Source: Hymenobacter aquaticus
GTDB taxonomy: Bacteria; Bacteroidota; Bacteroidia; Cytophagales; Hymenobacteraceae
Assembly (NCBI RefSeq): GCF_004765605.1
Contig: NZ_SRLC01000001.1
Coordinates: 1,116,001-1,180,000 of the forward strand
Length of the DNA stretch: 64,000 nt
Direction: 5' to 3'
The notes below the pieces were generated by a model, which was given only the letters and a program-made list of their open reading frames with translations, had not been told where the DNA came from and searched no databases. This document shows, one piece after another, positions 16,719 to 28,238 of this stretch; positions within the stretch are counted from its first letter, which is position 1, and the number at the start of each line of letters is the position of its first letter. The position numbers and the translations under genes were made by a program.

Positions 16719-18668
16719 TTATAGGATCTTCAGCTCAATCCGCCGGTTTTGCTGGCGGTGGGCTTCCGAATCGTTGGGGGCCAGGGGTTTGGTTTCGCCG
16801 TACCCCTTGTAGCGCAGGCGGGTGGCTTTCACCCCGTGCTCAATCAGGTAGTTATAGACGGCACGGGCCCGGTTCTGCGACAGGGTGATGTTGTCCGCGT
16901 CGGCGCCCACGTCATCGGTGTGGCCCGATACCTCGACCTGCACGTCCTGGTATTGCCGCATAAACTGAATCAGGCGGTTTAGCTCGGTGCGCGAAGTAGG
17001 CTTAAGATCAAACTGATTGGTATCGAAAAACAGGTTGTTGAGCACGATGCTGCGCCCGGCCCGCAGCGGTTCCAGGTAGATGTCCAGGGTCAGCGGGTCG
17101 AAGGCGCGCTTGTCGGAATAGTCGAAGCTCAGGCTCTTCATCAGGTACTTGTCGGCCACGGCGTACATGGCGTACTGCCGGCCCTCGTTGAGGACCACGG
17201 TATAGTCGCCGTCTTCGGAGTCGGAAGTCACGTACTGGGTCAGCTCATCGGTCAGCAGGTCGAACAGCTGCACATCGGCCTTGATGGGCTTTTTGGTAAT
17301 GGCATCGAAGACCCGGCCCTGGGTGTAGGTGCTGGTTTCGCGGGCTTTCACGGGCTGGGGCACCTCGAAGGCAAACAGCTCCACGGGCCGGTCCCGCTCG
17401 GCCTTCACGCCCACTTCCGGGGCCCGGGAGCGGGAACAGAAGCCGCGGCGGTTGTCGGAGGAAATAAACAGGGAGGCTTCGTTTTCGAACGTGTTGAGCG
17501 GGTAGCCCAGGTTCTGCGGGTCGCTCCACTTATTGCCGGCCTGCAGCTCGCACCGGAACACGTCCAGCCCACCCATGCCCACCAGCCCATCGGTGACGTA
17601 GTAGAGCGTGGTGCCGCTGGCGTGGATGAAGGGGGCCATGTCCTTGCCGGGCGTGTTGACCGGCTCGCCCAGGTTGCGGGCCAGACTCCAGGTGCCGTCG
17701 TCCTGCAGGGTCGTCACGTAGAGGTCTTCCTGGCCCTTGCCGCCCCGGCGGGTGGAGGTGAAATACAGGGTGCGGCCGTCGGCCGACAGCGTGGGCTGGG
17801 AGTCCCACTCCACCGAGTTGACGTTGCGGCCCAGGTTCTGGGGCTTGCTCCAAGCATTGCCGGTCCGACGCGAAATGTACAGGTCACAGTTGCCCACGGC
17901 GTTGGGCCGGTCGCAGGAAGCGAATACCAGCGTCTTGCCGTCCCCCGAAATCGAGCCCGCGCCTTCGTTGTAGCTGGTGTTGATGGCCGGCGAAATCGAC
18001 ACGGGGTTGCCCAGGGAGCCATCCTTGTTTTGCTTGGCAATGAACAGATCCTCGTTGCTTTGCACCGTGGGCCGGGCCGTGTACACCAGAAACCGGTTGT
18101 CGGCCGTCAGGGCCGGGAAGTACTGGTAGCGGAAGGTGTTCATCGGCTCCGTGAGGCGCGTGGGCTCAATACCGACGGGGCTGGCCATGGCCTTCACGGC
18201 AAACTCGCAGTTGAGCAGCTGCCGCTGGGCCCGGAATACGAAGCGCTGGCCTTTCGGAGCCGTTTTGATAAAGCGCTTGTAGTTGTCGCCGGCCGTGGGG
18301 TAGTCGCCGAAGCTCATGGCCAGGTCGGCCAGCGTGTAGTAGTCCAGGGACCGGGCCGGGTCGAGCGGCAGCTTGGTGAGTCCGTCGCGGTAGGCCTCAA
18401 ACGCCCCCCGGTTTTCGCCCATGGCCTTCAGCAGGGAGCCTTTCATCACGTAGGGCTCACCCAGGGACGGGAACTTCTGGTTGAGGACGGTCAGCGTTTC
18501 AATAGCCTTCTCGAACTGCCGGTCACGGGCCTGGCTCTGGGCCTTATCGTACAGGCTTTTGGCTTTGGTGTTGGTGCTCGACAGCTTGTTCTGGGCAGTG
18601 GCTGCCGTGGGCGGTAGAATACCCAGACCAAATAGAAGCAAAAGGGGAAGTTGTAGCAAGGGGCGCAT
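16719..18668 (-). CDS. PorE-like T9SS protein (TPR, beta-propeller, OmpA domains)
   Basis: A 649-aa protein with a signal peptide (1-25). In order: TPR-like helices (about 35-160), a WD40/PD40-type beta-propeller (about 175-440; repeats such as FPALTADNRFLVYTARP, GSISGDGKTLVFAS and QPTLSADGRTLYFTS), a carboxypeptidase-regulatory-like domain (about 455-525; GRVFDAITKKPIKADVQLFD) and an OmpA peptidoglycan-binding domain (about 540-649; VEVSGHTDDVGADADN, LSQNRARAVYNYL). This is the domain order of PorE, which anchors the type IX secretion machine to peptidoglycan. Other Bacteroidota proteins share this plan, so the exact role is inferred. It starts 11 bp after the queE stop. Confidence 0.8.
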   Translation of the reverse strand: MRPLLQLPLLLLFGLGILPPTAATAQNKLSSTNTKAKSLYDKAQSQARDRQFEKAIETLTVLNQKFPSLGEPYVMKGSLLKAMGENRGAFEAYRDGLTKLPLDPARSLDYYTLADLAMSFGDYPTAGDNYKRFIKTAPKGQRFVFRAQRQLLNCEFAVKAMASPVGIEPTRLTEPMNTFRYQYFPALTADNRFLVYTARPTVQSNEDLFIAKQNKDGSLGNPVSISPAINTSYNEGAGSISGDGKTLVFASCDRPNAVGNCDLYISRRTGNAWSKPQNLGRNVNSVEWDSQPTLSADGRTLYFTSTRRGGKGQEDLYVTTLQDDGTWSLARNLGEPVNTPGKDMAPFIHASGTTLYYVTDGLVGMGGLDVFRCELQAGNKWSDPQNLGYPLNTFENEASLFISSDNRRGFCSRSRAPEVGVKAERDRPVELFAFEVPQPVKARETSTYTQGRVFDAITKKPIKADVQLFDLLTDELTQYVTSDSEDGDYTVVLNEGRQYAMYAVADKYLMKSLSFDYSDKRAFDPLTLDIYLEPLRAGRSIVLNNLFFDTNQFDLKPTSRTELNRLIQFMRQYQDVQVEVSGHTDDVGADADNITLSQNRARAVYNYLIEHGVKATRLRYKGYGETKPLAPNDSEAHRQQNRRIELKIL

Positions 18669-18679
18669 AGGGCCGGAAG

Positions 18680-19330
18680 CTACGGAATATCAAGGTATTT
18701 ATGCGTCTGCAAGGACACCTGCCAGCGCGGATTTTCTTTCACGTAATCCACTATCAGCGGCATCATTTGCGGGGCTTTGCTCCACTCGGGCTGTAAGTAC
18801 AGGCGGGTATGCTCGCCCACCAGGGCGGCGTGCTGCTCGGCCCAGGCAAAGTCGCTTTTGTTGAAGATGATGATTTTCAGCTCGTGGGCCTGCCGCACCA
18901 CCTCGGGCAGCGGGGCCTTGAACTTCTTGGGCGACACGCAAATCCAGTCCCACTGGCCCGACAGCGGGTAGGCGCCGGAGGTTTCAATCCAGTTCTGGCA
19001 GCCGGCGGCGTGCAACGCGGCCGTCAGCTCGGTCAAATCGTGCATCAGCGGCTCGCCGCCGGTAATTACCACGTTGCGGCCGGGGTGCGCCGTAACGGCG
19101 GCCACCATGTCGGCAATGGCCACGCGCGGGTGGGCATCAGCATCCCACGACTCTTTCACGTCGCACCACACGCAGCCGACGTCGCAGCCGCCCAGGCGCA
19201 GGAAGTAGGCCGCGCGGCCCGTGTTGTAGCCCTCGCCCTGAATGGTGTAAAACTGCTCCATCAGGGGCAGGGTGGCCACCGCCGGCCCAGCGGCCGGGGG
19301 CGTCGACGTTATTGGAAGTACGTGCAGCAA
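18680..19330 (-). CDS. queE: 7-carboxy-7-deazaguanine synthase
   Basis: A radical-SAM enzyme of queuosine synthesis, about 216 aa here. It shows QFYTIQGEGYNTGRAAYF, the QueE cluster motif CDVGCVWCDVKESW (three Cys), VITGGEPLMHDL and the Bacteroidota-type ending LQTHKYLDIP. The start is uncertain: an ATG at 19417 lies inside the -7 element at 19415-19422 and is excluded; TTG 19330 fits the usual length; ATG 19261 would give 193 aa. The porE-like gene follows after 11 bp, which suggests co-transcription although the functions are unrelated. Confidence 0.88.
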   Translation of the reverse strand: MLHVLPITSTPPAAGPAVATLPLMEQFYTIQGEGYNTGRAAYFLRLGGCDVGCVWCDVKESWDADAHPRVAIADMVAAVTAHPGRNVVITGGEPLMHDLTELTAALHAAGCQNWIETSGAYPLSGQWDWICVSPKKFKAPLPEVVRQAHELKIIIFNKSDFAWAEQHAALVGEHTRLYLQPEWSKAPQMMPLIVDYVKENPRWQVSLQTHKYLDIP

Positions 19331-19414
19331 AACGAAGGAAAAACGGGTAAGTCCGGCCGCGGCCCAAGGTACCCAGGCGCGTTGCCGCGCCGGCCCTGGG
19401 CCGCAACCGGACCT

Positions 19415-19422
19415 CAAAAGTA
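19415..19422 (-). promoter_or_regulatory. -7 element of the queE promoter
   Basis: Minus-strand TACTTTTG, an exact TAnnTTTG match, with CTTTCG about 25 bases further upstream. It places the transcript start near 19408 and so restricts the queE start codon. Confidence 0.5.
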
Positions 19423-19459
19423 CGATAACCGCCTGTATTTCGAAAGGTTGCGGCTTGAA

Positions 19460-20383
19460 TTAGCCGGCCTTGCGCGGGTACACCTCCCCTTTGGCCGCCC
19501 GCAACGTGTTCAGCAGCAGCATGGCAATGGTCATGGGACCTACGCCGCCGGGCACGGGCGTGATGTAGCTGGCCTTGGGCGCCACCTCGTCGAAGTTCAC
19601 GTCGCCGCGCAGGGCCCAGCCGGCTTTCTTGGTGGCATCCTCCACCCGGGTCGTGCCCACGTCGATAACCACCGCGCCGGGGCTGACCATGTCGGCCGTG
19701 ACGAAGCCCGGCCGGCCCAGCGCCGCCACCAGAATGTCGGCGGTGCGGGTAATTTCGGCCAGGTTCTGGGTACGGGAGTGGCATAAAGTCACGGTGCAGT
19801 TGCCCGGCTCCAAGTTCTTGGCCAGCAAGATGCTAACCGGCGTACCCACAATGTTGCTCCGTCCGATTACCACGCAGTGCTTGCCATCCGTCACCAGCTC
19901 GTAACGGCGCAGCAGCTCCACGATGCCCGAGGGCGTAGCGGGCAGCAGCGCCGGCAAGCCAGCCACCATCCGCCCGATGTTCATGGGGTGAAAACCGTCC
20001 ACGTCCTTTTCGGGGCGGATGGCTTCGATGACCTTGTTGGGGTCGATGTGCTTGGGCAGGGGCAGCTGCACGATGAAGCCGTCAATCTGCTCGTCCCGGT
20101 TCAGCTCCTGCACCTTGGCCAATAGCTCGGCCTCGGTGATGTCGTCTTCGTAGCGCAGCAGGGTGCTTTCGAAGCCGACCCGCTCGCAGGCCAGCACCTT
20201 GTTGCGGACGTAGGTTTCGGAGCCGCCGTCGTGGCCGACGAGGATGGCGGCCAGGTGGGGCACTTTCAGGCCGGCGGCCTTGCGCTGGGCAACTTCGGCG
20301 GCAATTTCCACTTTGATGTCTTCGGCGGTCTGCTTGCCGTCGATAAGGCGGTAGGTGGCGGGGGCTTCAGGAGCAGTGGTCAT
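19460..20383 (-). CDS. folD: Bifunctional methylene-THF dehydrogenase/cyclohydrolase
   Basis: A 307-aa cytoplasmic enzyme that interconverts methylene-, methenyl- and formyl-THF in one-carbon metabolism. The catalytic Lys is in [22 protein letters not shown] and the NADP-binding [16 protein letters not shown] and [13 protein letters not shown] are all intact. Slightly longer than usual because of a 10-residue N-terminal extension. It follows a small gene by 17 bp and probably shares its transcript. Confidence 0.95.
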   Translation of the reverse strand: MTTAPEAPATYRLIDGKQTAEDIKVEIAAEVAQRKAAGLKVPHLAAILVGHDGGSETYVRNKVLACERVGFESTLLRYEDDITEAELLAKVQELNRDEQIDGFIVQLPLPKHIDPNKVIEAIRPEKDVDGFHPMNIGRMVAGLPALLPATPSGIVELLRRYELVTDGKHCVVIGRSNIVGTPVSILLAKNLEPGNCTVTLCHSRTQNLAEITRTADILVAALGRPGFVTADMVSPGAVVIDVGTTRVEDATKKAGWALRGDVNFDEVAPKASYITPVPGGVGPMTIAMLLLNTLRAAKGEVYPRKAG

Positions 20384-20400
20384 GCGGGGTCGGGGTTGGG

Positions 20401-20598
20401 TTATACTAATCCTTGGTCGGGGTTGGGGGTCGTGGGGTGGGTTAGCTGGTGGCGGGCAATGGCGGCCGCGCCTTCGGTCAGGATGGCTTGCTCCATCTGG
20501 GGCCAGTCGTCGCGCCAGCGGAACTTGCGCTCCTGGCCTTTAACGATTTTCTCCAGCTGCGCCTGGCTCGTGCAATTCTTGGTGAGGGAAGTAGACAT
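20401..20598 (-). CDS. Small protein of unknown function upstream of folD
   Basis: A 65-aa hydrophilic protein beginning [26 protein letters not shown], with Trp- and Arg-rich centre ([11 protein letters not shown]) and no signal or membrane segment. I do not recognise a family. Support comes from its position: it lies between the lepA terminator and folD, in the same direction, with only 17 bp to folD. Confidence 0.5.
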   Translation of the reverse strand: MSTSLTKNCTSQAQLEKIVKGQERKFRWRDDWPQMEQAILTEGAAAIARHQLTHPTTPNPDQGLV

Positions 20599-20669
20599 AA
20601 GGTAAGGGGAAAGTCATACGACGCCTTTGCAAGAATGGTATGAGGTGAAAAATGAGGGAAGTCACGCGC

Positions 20670-20697
20670 AAAAAAAACGCGGCTCGGGGGCCGCGTT
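20670..20697 (-). terminator. Rho-independent terminator of lepA
   Basis: On the minus strand AACGCGGC and GCCGCGTT around a 6-nt loop, followed by eight T residues. Confidence 0.85.
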
Positions 20698-20704
20698 CTG
20701 GTAC

Positions 20705-22492
20705 TCAATCCAATTTGAGGACGGCCAAAAAGGCCTCCTGGGGTATTTCGACGGAACCGACCGAGCGCATGCGCTTCTTGCCTTCCTTCTGCTTTTCGAG
20801 CAGCTTGCGCTTGCGGCTGATGTCGCCGCCGTAGCACTTGGCAATTACGTTTTTGCGCAGGGCTTTCACAGTCTCGCGGGCAATGATTTTCTGCCCGATC
20901 GAGGCCTGAATGGCAATGTCGAACATCTGGCGGGGCAGCAGCTCGCGCAGCTTTTCGCAGATGCGCTTGCCCCACTCGTAGCTCTTGGAGCGGTGCACGA
21001 TGGCCGACAAGGCATCGACCTTCTCGCCGTTGAGCATGATGTCGAGCTTGACCATGTCCGACTCGCGGAAGCCGATCAGCTCGTAGTCGAGCGAGGCGTA
21101 GCCGCGCGAAATGGTCTTGAGCTTGTCGAAGAAGTCGAACACGATTTCGGACAGGGGCAGCTCGAAGTTCATTTCCACCCGCTCACTGGTCAGGTAGCTC
21201 TGGCCCTTAATCACGCCGCGCTTTTCCATGCACAGCGTAATGATGGCCCCGACGTACTCGGCCGCCGTGATGATCTGGGCCTTGATGAAGGGCTCCTCAA
21301 TGTGCTTAATCAGGTTCGGCTCCGGCATTTCGGAGGGCGCGTTGATGGTCAGCAGCTGGTCTTTGGTGCCGGTGGCGTGAAACTGCACGCTGGGCACGGT
21401 GGTAATGACCGTCATGTTGAACTCGCGCTCCAGGCGCTCCTGCACGATTTCCATGTGCAGCATGCCCAAAAAGCCGCAGCGGAAGCCGAAGCCCAGGGCC
21501 GCCGAGGTTTCGGGCTCCCACACCAGGGAGGCGTCGTTGAGCTGAAGCTTTTCCATCGAGGAGCGCAGCTCCTCGTACTCGGTGGTGTCCACCGGGTAGA
21601 TGCCGGCAAATACCATCGGCTTCACGTCCTCGAAGCCCACAATGGCTTCCTCGGTAGGGCGGGCCGTGTGCGTAATCGTGTCGCCGACCTTTACTTCCCG
21701 GGCTTCTTTGATGCCCGAAATCAGGTAGCCCACGTTGCCGGCGCTCATTTCCTGGCGGGGTTCCTGGTTGAGGCCCAGAATCCCGATTTCGTCGGCGCCG
21801 TATTCCTTGCCGGTGGCCATGAAGCGGAGCTTGTCGCCCTTGCGCATGGTGCCGTTCTTGATGCGGAACAGGACCTCGATACCGCGGTAGGAGTTGAAGA
21901 CCGAGTCGAAAATCAGGGCTTGCAGCGGGGCTTCCGGGTCGCCTTTCGGCGCCGGGATACGGTCGCAGATGGCGTTCAGGATGTTCTCGATGCCGATACC
22001 AGTTTTGCCGGAGGCGTGGATGATATCCTCGATGTCGCAGCCGATCAGGTCCACGATTTCGTCGGATACTTCCTCGGGCATGGCGTGCGGCAGGTCAATC
22101 TTGTTGAGCACCGGAATGATTTCCAGGTCCGAGCCGATGGCCAGGTACAGGTTGGAAATCGTCTGGGCCTCAATGCCCTGCGAGGCGTCCACGATCAGCA
22201 AAGCGCCTTCGCAGGCGGCAATGGAGCGGCTTACTTCGTAGCTGAAGTCGACGTGCCCGGGCGTGTCAATCAGGTTGAGCGTGTACATTTCCCCCTTGTA
22301 GGGGTACTGCATCTGGATGGCGTGGCTCTTGATGGTAATGCCCCGCTCCCGCTCCAGATCCATGTTATCGAGCAGCTGGGCCTGCATGTCGCGCTTCGAC
22401 ACGGTGCTGGTAAATTCCAGGAGCCGGTCGGCCAGCGTGCTTTTGCCGTGGTCGATGTGGGCGATGATGCAGAAATTGCGAATGTTCTTCAC
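20705..22492 (-). CDS. lepA: Elongation factor 4 (back-translocating GTPase LepA)
   Basis: A 595-aa translational GTPase acting on ribosomes and in their biogenesis. G motifs: AHIDHGKST (residues 10-18), DTPGHVDF and NKIDLP. Domains II, III and V follow, then the LepA-specific C-terminal domain with [25 protein letters not shown]. The GTG at 22492 ([17 protein letters not shown]) matches the family start exactly. An upstream ATG at 22537 lies before the predicted promoter and was rejected. Confidence 0.95.
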   Translation of the reverse strand: MKNIRNFCIIAHIDHGKSTLADRLLEFTSTVSKRDMQAQLLDNMDLERERGITIKSHAIQMQYPYKGEMYTLNLIDTPGHVDFSYEVSRSIAACEGALLIVDASQGIEAQTISNLYLAIGSDLEIIPVLNKIDLPHAMPEEVSDEIVDLIGCDIEDIIHASGKTGIGIENILNAICDRIPAPKGDPEAPLQALIFDSVFNSYRGIEVLFRIKNGTMRKGDKLRFMATGKEYGADEIGILGLNQEPRQEMSAGNVGYLISGIKEAREVKVGDTITHTARPTEEAIVGFEDVKPMVFAGIYPVDTTEYEELRSSMEKLQLNDASLVWEPETSAALGFGFRCGFLGMLHMEIVQERLEREFNMTVITTVPSVQFHATGTKDQLLTINAPSEMPEPNLIKHIEEPFIKAQIITAAEYVGAIITLCMEKRGVIKGQSYLTSERVEMNFELPLSEIVFDFFDKLKTISRGYASLDYELIGFRESDMVKLDIMLNGEKVDALSAIVHRSKSYEWGKRICEKLRELLPRQMFDIAIQASIGQKIIARETVKALRKNVIAKCYGGDISRKRKLLEKQKEGKKRMRSVGSVEIPQEAFLAVLKLD

Positions 22493-22512
22493 TAGTGGCG
22501 TATTTTCAAAGA

Positions 22513-22520
22513 CGAAGGTA
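22513..22520 (-). promoter_or_regulatory. -7 element of lepA
   Basis: Minus-strand TACCTTCG, 20 bp upstream of the GTG start. It supports the shorter LepA start. Confidence 0.45.
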
Positions 22521-22625
22521 GGCAAAACCGCCCGCAAATGCTATTCGGGGCCGCGACCCGTCGGCTTGTAGTCAACCCCAGACTCGCTATTTTTAGTCCG
22601 CCCAAGTCCTTTTTATTTCGAATCT

Positions 22626-23465
22626 ATGTCCGCTCCGGCCCCCGCTGTCAGTTACAGCGCCTCCACCAAAACCACCATTACGGCCCTCAACAGCACCTTT
22701 ATCTACCTGCTGGCCTACATGCTCACGCAGGGCCTCTACCAGGCTGCCACCGTGGCCATGGCCCGCCGCCTGAGCATTCCCGGCGTGTGGCGGCCCAGCA
22801 GCATCCGCTTCAGCATCAGCGACCCGGAGTGGTGGCGCACGGCGGTGCTGGCCGTGTACGGCGTGGGCCCGGCGGTGTGCGCCGCGCTGGGCGTAGTGGC
22901 GGGCCTGTGGTTCTGGCACCGGGCCCGCCACCGCAAGGGCTTGCTGAAGCTGTTTCTGCTCTGGCTTACCCTGCACTGCTGCAACCTGGTGCTGGGGGCC
23001 CTGGTAGCCGATACGTTCGTGGAAAACTGGGCCTGGTACATTCCCAGCTGGCTGTTTATGGCCGGCAATATTCCCAACGTCATCGTGGCGGTTCTCAGCG
23101 GGCTGGTTCAGCTGGGCTTTGGCTACCTGGCGGCCATCGGCTTTCTGCAAAGCCACGACTCGATTACCCTGATGCAGTACCCCAACCGCCGCCAGCTGAT
23201 TGTAGCGGGCATTCTGGTGCCCTGGGTGGCGGGCAGCCTGGTGCTGGCCGCGCTGAAATGGCCCGACCTGAGCCGCAACGAAGTGCTGCATTTCGTGAGC
23301 ATGGGCCTGCTGCTGCTGCCTATGGCCCTGAAAAGCACCCAGGATCTGTTTGAGTTTACCGTGCCCAAGTCCCGCAAAACCCAGCTGGCCTGGGGGCTCG
23401 TGCTGCTGACGAGCCTGGTATGCCTGAGCTGGCGGCTGGTGCTGCAGGCCGGCGTGGCTTTTTAG
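22626..23465 (+). CDS. Polytopic membrane protein of unknown function
   Basis: A 279-aa protein with about seven hydrophobic helices (near 22-42, 72-95, 105-130, 137-160, 163-185, 193-212 and 255-275). The conserved-looking loop FVENWAWYIPSWLFMAGNIPN sits between helices three and four. No transporter or enzyme motif was recognised. The N-terminal 20 residues are polar, so there is no cleavable signal. It is divergent from lepA and followed 61 bp later by the GlcG/HbpS-like gene. Confidence 0.65.
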   Translation: MSAPAPAVSYSASTKTTITALNSTFIYLLAYMLTQGLYQAATVAMARRLSIPGVWRPSSIRFSISDPEWWRTAVLAVYGVGPAVCAALGVVAGLWFWHRARHRKGLLKLFLLWLTLHCCNLVLGALVADTFVENWAWYIPSWLFMAGNIPNVIVAVLSGLVQLGFGYLAAIGFLQSHDSITLMQYPNRRQLIVAGILVPWVAGSLVLAALKWPDLSRNEVLHFVSMGLLLLPMALKSTQDLFEFTVPKSRKTQLAWGLVLLTSLVCLSWRLVLQAGVAF

Positions 23466-23526
23466 CCGGCCCGCCCAACCTTAGTGCCCGGGCCGGGGTT
23501 ACTAGCGCACAACCAACCTCCCCTTC

Positions 23527-23937
23527 ATGAGCATTCTTCTCGAACAAGCCCAGGCCGCCGTGCGCGCCGCCCAGCAAAAAGCCCTCGAAATGGGCGTAAA
23601 GATGAACATTGCCGTGGTCGATGCCGGGGCCAACCTCACGGCCTTCGCCCGCATGGACGGCGCCTGGCTCGGCTCCCTGGACATCTCCATCAAGAAGGCC
23701 AAAACCGCCCGCTTCTTCGACATGCCTACCGGCGAGCTGGGCAAGATTTCCCAGCCCGGCGGCCCGCTCTTCAACATTGAGCACTCCAACGGCGGCCTGA
23801 TTACCTTCCCCGGCGGCATTCCCATCCTCGACAGCAACGGCCGCGTCATCGGGGCCATCGGCGTGTCGGGCAGCACCGTGGAAGACGACCACGCCGTGGC
23901 CCAGGCCGGGGTAGCGGCCGTGCGCGACGTGCGCTAA
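23527..23937 (+). CDS. GlcG/HbpS family protein (DUF336)
   Basis: A 136-aa single-domain protein. It shows the family pattern: A-x-x-K-A-x-E-x-G near the N-terminus, [58 protein letters not shown] and the [10 protein letters not shown] end. Members bind heme or corrinoid-like cofactors, or accompany glycolate genes. There is no signal peptide, so it is probably cytoplasmic. It lies upstream of a catalase gene, so a heme- or oxidative-stress role is plausible but inferred. Confidence 0.85.
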   Translation: MSILLEQAQAAVRAAQQKALEMGVKMNIAVVDAGANLTAFARMDGAWLGSLDISIKKAKTARFFDMPTGELGKISQPGGPLFNIEHSNGGLITFPGGIPILDSNGRVIGAIGVSGSTVEDDHAVAQAGVAAVRDVR

Positions 23938-24108
23938 GCCCGGCCAACAGCCAGTCGTTCGACAGCCGGACTGCCGCCAGGTAGTCCGGCTGTTTGGCTT
24001 TCGGGGGTAAGCTCCTCGTTAACGAAAGCGGGGCCGGCGCGTACTGGTAGGCAGCAGCCGGGCGCGGCCCTCGCGCTTTTCCCCCTCCAACCCCACCACC
24101 CAAAAGCT

Positions 24109-24462
24109 ATGAGCGTCAAACTTAACCCCGCGGCCGTAATCTACGCCAGGCAGCTGATTCAGGACGGCAAAATCAAGAACGACCAGGGCCACTGGGGCGC
24201 GCACAACCCCGACTCCGCGGCCGAAAACAAGTTCCTCGACCAGCACGAAATGGCCGAGTACGCCCAGTGGCACCTGGGCCAGGACGCCAGCCACGGTGAA
24301 GACACCAAGGGCCGCTACAAGTTTCCCTACGGCGACTTCAAGACCGTGCACCGCGACGGACTCATTGCCGCCAAGGAGCGGGCCGCCCAGCAGGGCTACC
24401 ACGACATCGAGCAGGCCGCCGACGAGCTACTACAGGCCCTGGAAAAGAAAGCCAGCGCCTAA
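24109..24462 (+). CDS. Conserved-looking 117-aa protein of unknown function upstream of katE
   Basis: A soluble 117-aa protein, rich in Asp, His and Tyr, with GHWGAHNPDSAAENKFLDQH, AEYAQWHLG and KGRYKFPYGDFKTVHRDGLIAAKERA. I recall similar unnamed proteins in other bacteria and in fungi but know no function. No signal peptide. The gene is clearly coding by composition and is followed 129 bp later by katE, so co-expression in stress is possible. Confidence 0.7.
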   Translation: MSVKLNPAAVIYARQLIQDGKIKNDQGHWGAHNPDSAAENKFLDQHEMAEYAQWHLGQDASHGEDTKGRYKFPYGDFKTVHRDGLIAAKERAAQQGYHDIEQAADELLQALEKKASA

Positions 24463-24591
24463 CCCAAATCCCGTTGCGCCCTGTCACCGCACGCCTGACG
24501 ACGGCCGGGGCGGGGCCGCGCCCATACGGCCAGCTCCGCCCCGGCTGGCTTTTTCACTATTCTCTTCCGCCTCTACCCCTTGCCTACCAAC

Positions 24592-26775
<2,184 letters not shown>

Positions 26776-26795
26776 GCGCGCTTATCTTAGGTAAA

Positions 26796-26829
26796 ACGGC
26801 CCCCACGCTACCGGTAGCGTGGGGGCCGT
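26796..26829. repeat. Perfect 17-bp inverted repeat after katE
   Basis: Arms run directly into each other around a central CCGG. There is no T run on the plus side and an AAAA on the left, so it is not a canonical terminator for katE, though it may work as one in the minus direction or protect mRNA ends. Confidence 0.6.
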
Positions 26830-26894
26830 GTGCGTTGGGGCCACCCGGCCCGGCCGTTTTTGCGTATCTTCAGGCTGCTATTATTCTCCTTCCT

Positions 26895-27497
26895 ATGCGC
26901 CCTACTCTCACCGAAGACGTCATTACCCTGCGCGGCCCCCTGCTGGCCGGCATGTCCGACGACGAGTTCTTCGAATTCTGCCAGCAGCACCCCGAGCTGC
27001 GCATTGAGCGCACGGCCGACCACGAAATCATGATTATGTCGCCCACCGGCAGCCGCTCCGGCAAACGCAACGCCCGCCTGAATGGGCAACTCTACATCTG
27101 GTTTCAAGCCAATGCGCAGCTGGGGGAATTCTTCGACTCCAACACCGGCTTTACCCTGCCCGACGGCTCGGTTCTGTCGCCGGATGCCTCCTGGGTGTCG
27201 GCCGCCAAGTGGAACGCCCTGACTACCGCCCAGCAGGACAAGTTCGCGCCCGTCTGCCCCGAGTTTGTGGTCGAGCTCAAGTCGGCTACCGACACGCTGC
27301 GCACCCTCCAGGCCAAGATGCTCGACTACCTGCGCAACGGTACCCAGCTGGCCTGGCTGCTCGACCCCGACGCCGAAACCGCCTATATCTACCGCCCCGG
27401 CCGGCCCGAGCCCGAAGTCGTGCAGGGGTTCGATAACGAGCTGTCCGGCGAGACGGTGCTGCCCGGCTTTCAGCTGCGCCTCGCCGAGCTGCGCTAA
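26895..27497 (+). CDS. Uma2 family PD-(D/E)xK protein, copy 1
   Basis: A 200-aa protein of the Uma2 family, restriction-endonuclease-fold proteins expanded in cyanobacteria and Bacteroidota with unknown cellular role. N-terminal MSDDEFFEFCQQHPELRIER is followed by IMIMSPTGSRSGKRN, the active-site Asp in LSPDASWVS and the E-x-K pair in PEFVVELKSATD. LDYLRNGTQLAWLLDP and the IYRPG segment complete the family pattern. The start at 26895 omits a 20-residue hydrophobic extension that overlaps a promoter-like TATCTTCA at 26865-26872. It is 20 bp upstream of its paralogue. Confidence 0.85.
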   Translation: MRPTLTEDVITLRGPLLAGMSDDEFFEFCQQHPELRIERTADHEIMIMSPTGSRSGKRNARLNGQLYIWFQANAQLGEFFDSNTGFTLPDGSVLSPDASWVSAAKWNALTTAQQDKFAPVCPEFVVELKSATDTLRTLQAKMLDYLRNGTQLAWLLDPDAETAYIYRPGRPEPEVVQGFDNELSGETVLPGFQLRLAELR

Positions 27498-27517
27498 CCT
27501 ACCTAACGCCTGTACCC

Positions 27518-28123
27518 ATGCATATCACGCTCCTGCCCAACGAAGCGCCGCTGACGCTCAGCGGCCCCAGCCTGGCCCAGATGACGGACGACGAGTTTTT
27601 CGACTTCTGCCGCCAGCATCCCGATTTGCATATTGAGCGCACGCCTCAGCTAACTATCGTCATTATGTCGCCCACGGGTAGCCTTTCCAGTCAGCGCAAC
27701 GCGGAAATCAACTTTCAGCTGAGCCTTTGGAACCGGCAGCAGCGGCTGGGGCGCGTATTCGACTCCAACGGCGGCTTTCGCCTGCCCGATGGCTCCATGC
27801 GGGCTCCGGATGCTGCCTGGCTCACCAACGCCCGCTGGGATGCCCTGACTCTGGAGCAGCAAAAGAAGTTCGCCCCCCTCTGCCCGGAGTTCGTGCTGGA
27901 GCTGGCTTCCGAAACCGACAGCATCGCCGACCTCCAGGCCAAGATGCGCGACTGGCTCCGCAACGGGGCCCAGCTGGCCTGGCTGGTGGTGCCCGACACC
28001 GAAACCGCCTATATCTACCGCCCCGGCCAGCCCGAGCCCGAAGTCGTGCAGGGGTTCGATAACGAGTTGTCCGGCGAAACGGTGCTACCCGGCTTTCAGC
28101 TCCGCCTCGCCGAGCTGCGCTAG
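27518..28123 (+). CDS. Uma2 family PD-(D/E)xK protein, copy 2
   Basis: A 201-aa tandem paralogue of the preceding gene. It has the same layout but LELASETDS where copy 1 has VELKSATD, so the basic residue of the putative E-x-K pair is Ala. The last 40 codons are almost identical to copy 1 in DNA as well as protein, whereas the first 150 codons differ widely. The two genes are probably one operon. Confidence 0.85.
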   Translation: MHITLLPNEAPLTLSGPSLAQMTDDEFFDFCRQHPDLHIERTPQLTIVIMSPTGSLSSQRNAEINFQLSLWNRQQRLGRVFDSNGGFRLPDGSMRAPDAAWLTNARWDALTLEQQKKFAPLCPEFVLELASETDSIADLQAKMRDWLRNGAQLAWLVVPDTETAYIYRPGQPEPEVVQGFDNELSGETVLPGFQLRLAELR

Positions 28124-28154
28124 CCCCATTCCCTCCTTCCTTATATCTATTAAA

Positions 28155-28181
28155 AGCGCCCGGCAAGTCCGGCCGGGCGCT
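28155..28181. repeat. G+C-rich hairpin between genes
   Basis: AGCGCCCGGC and GCCGGGCGCT around a 7-nt loop, with no T tract on the plus strand but a TTTTA on the minus side. Terminator function uncertain. Confidence 0.45.
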
Positions 28182-28238
28182 GGCTGTCGTAGGTAGGCTA
28201 CCGGTTGCTCTACTACCGCCCCCTCTAGTCACCCGCCT

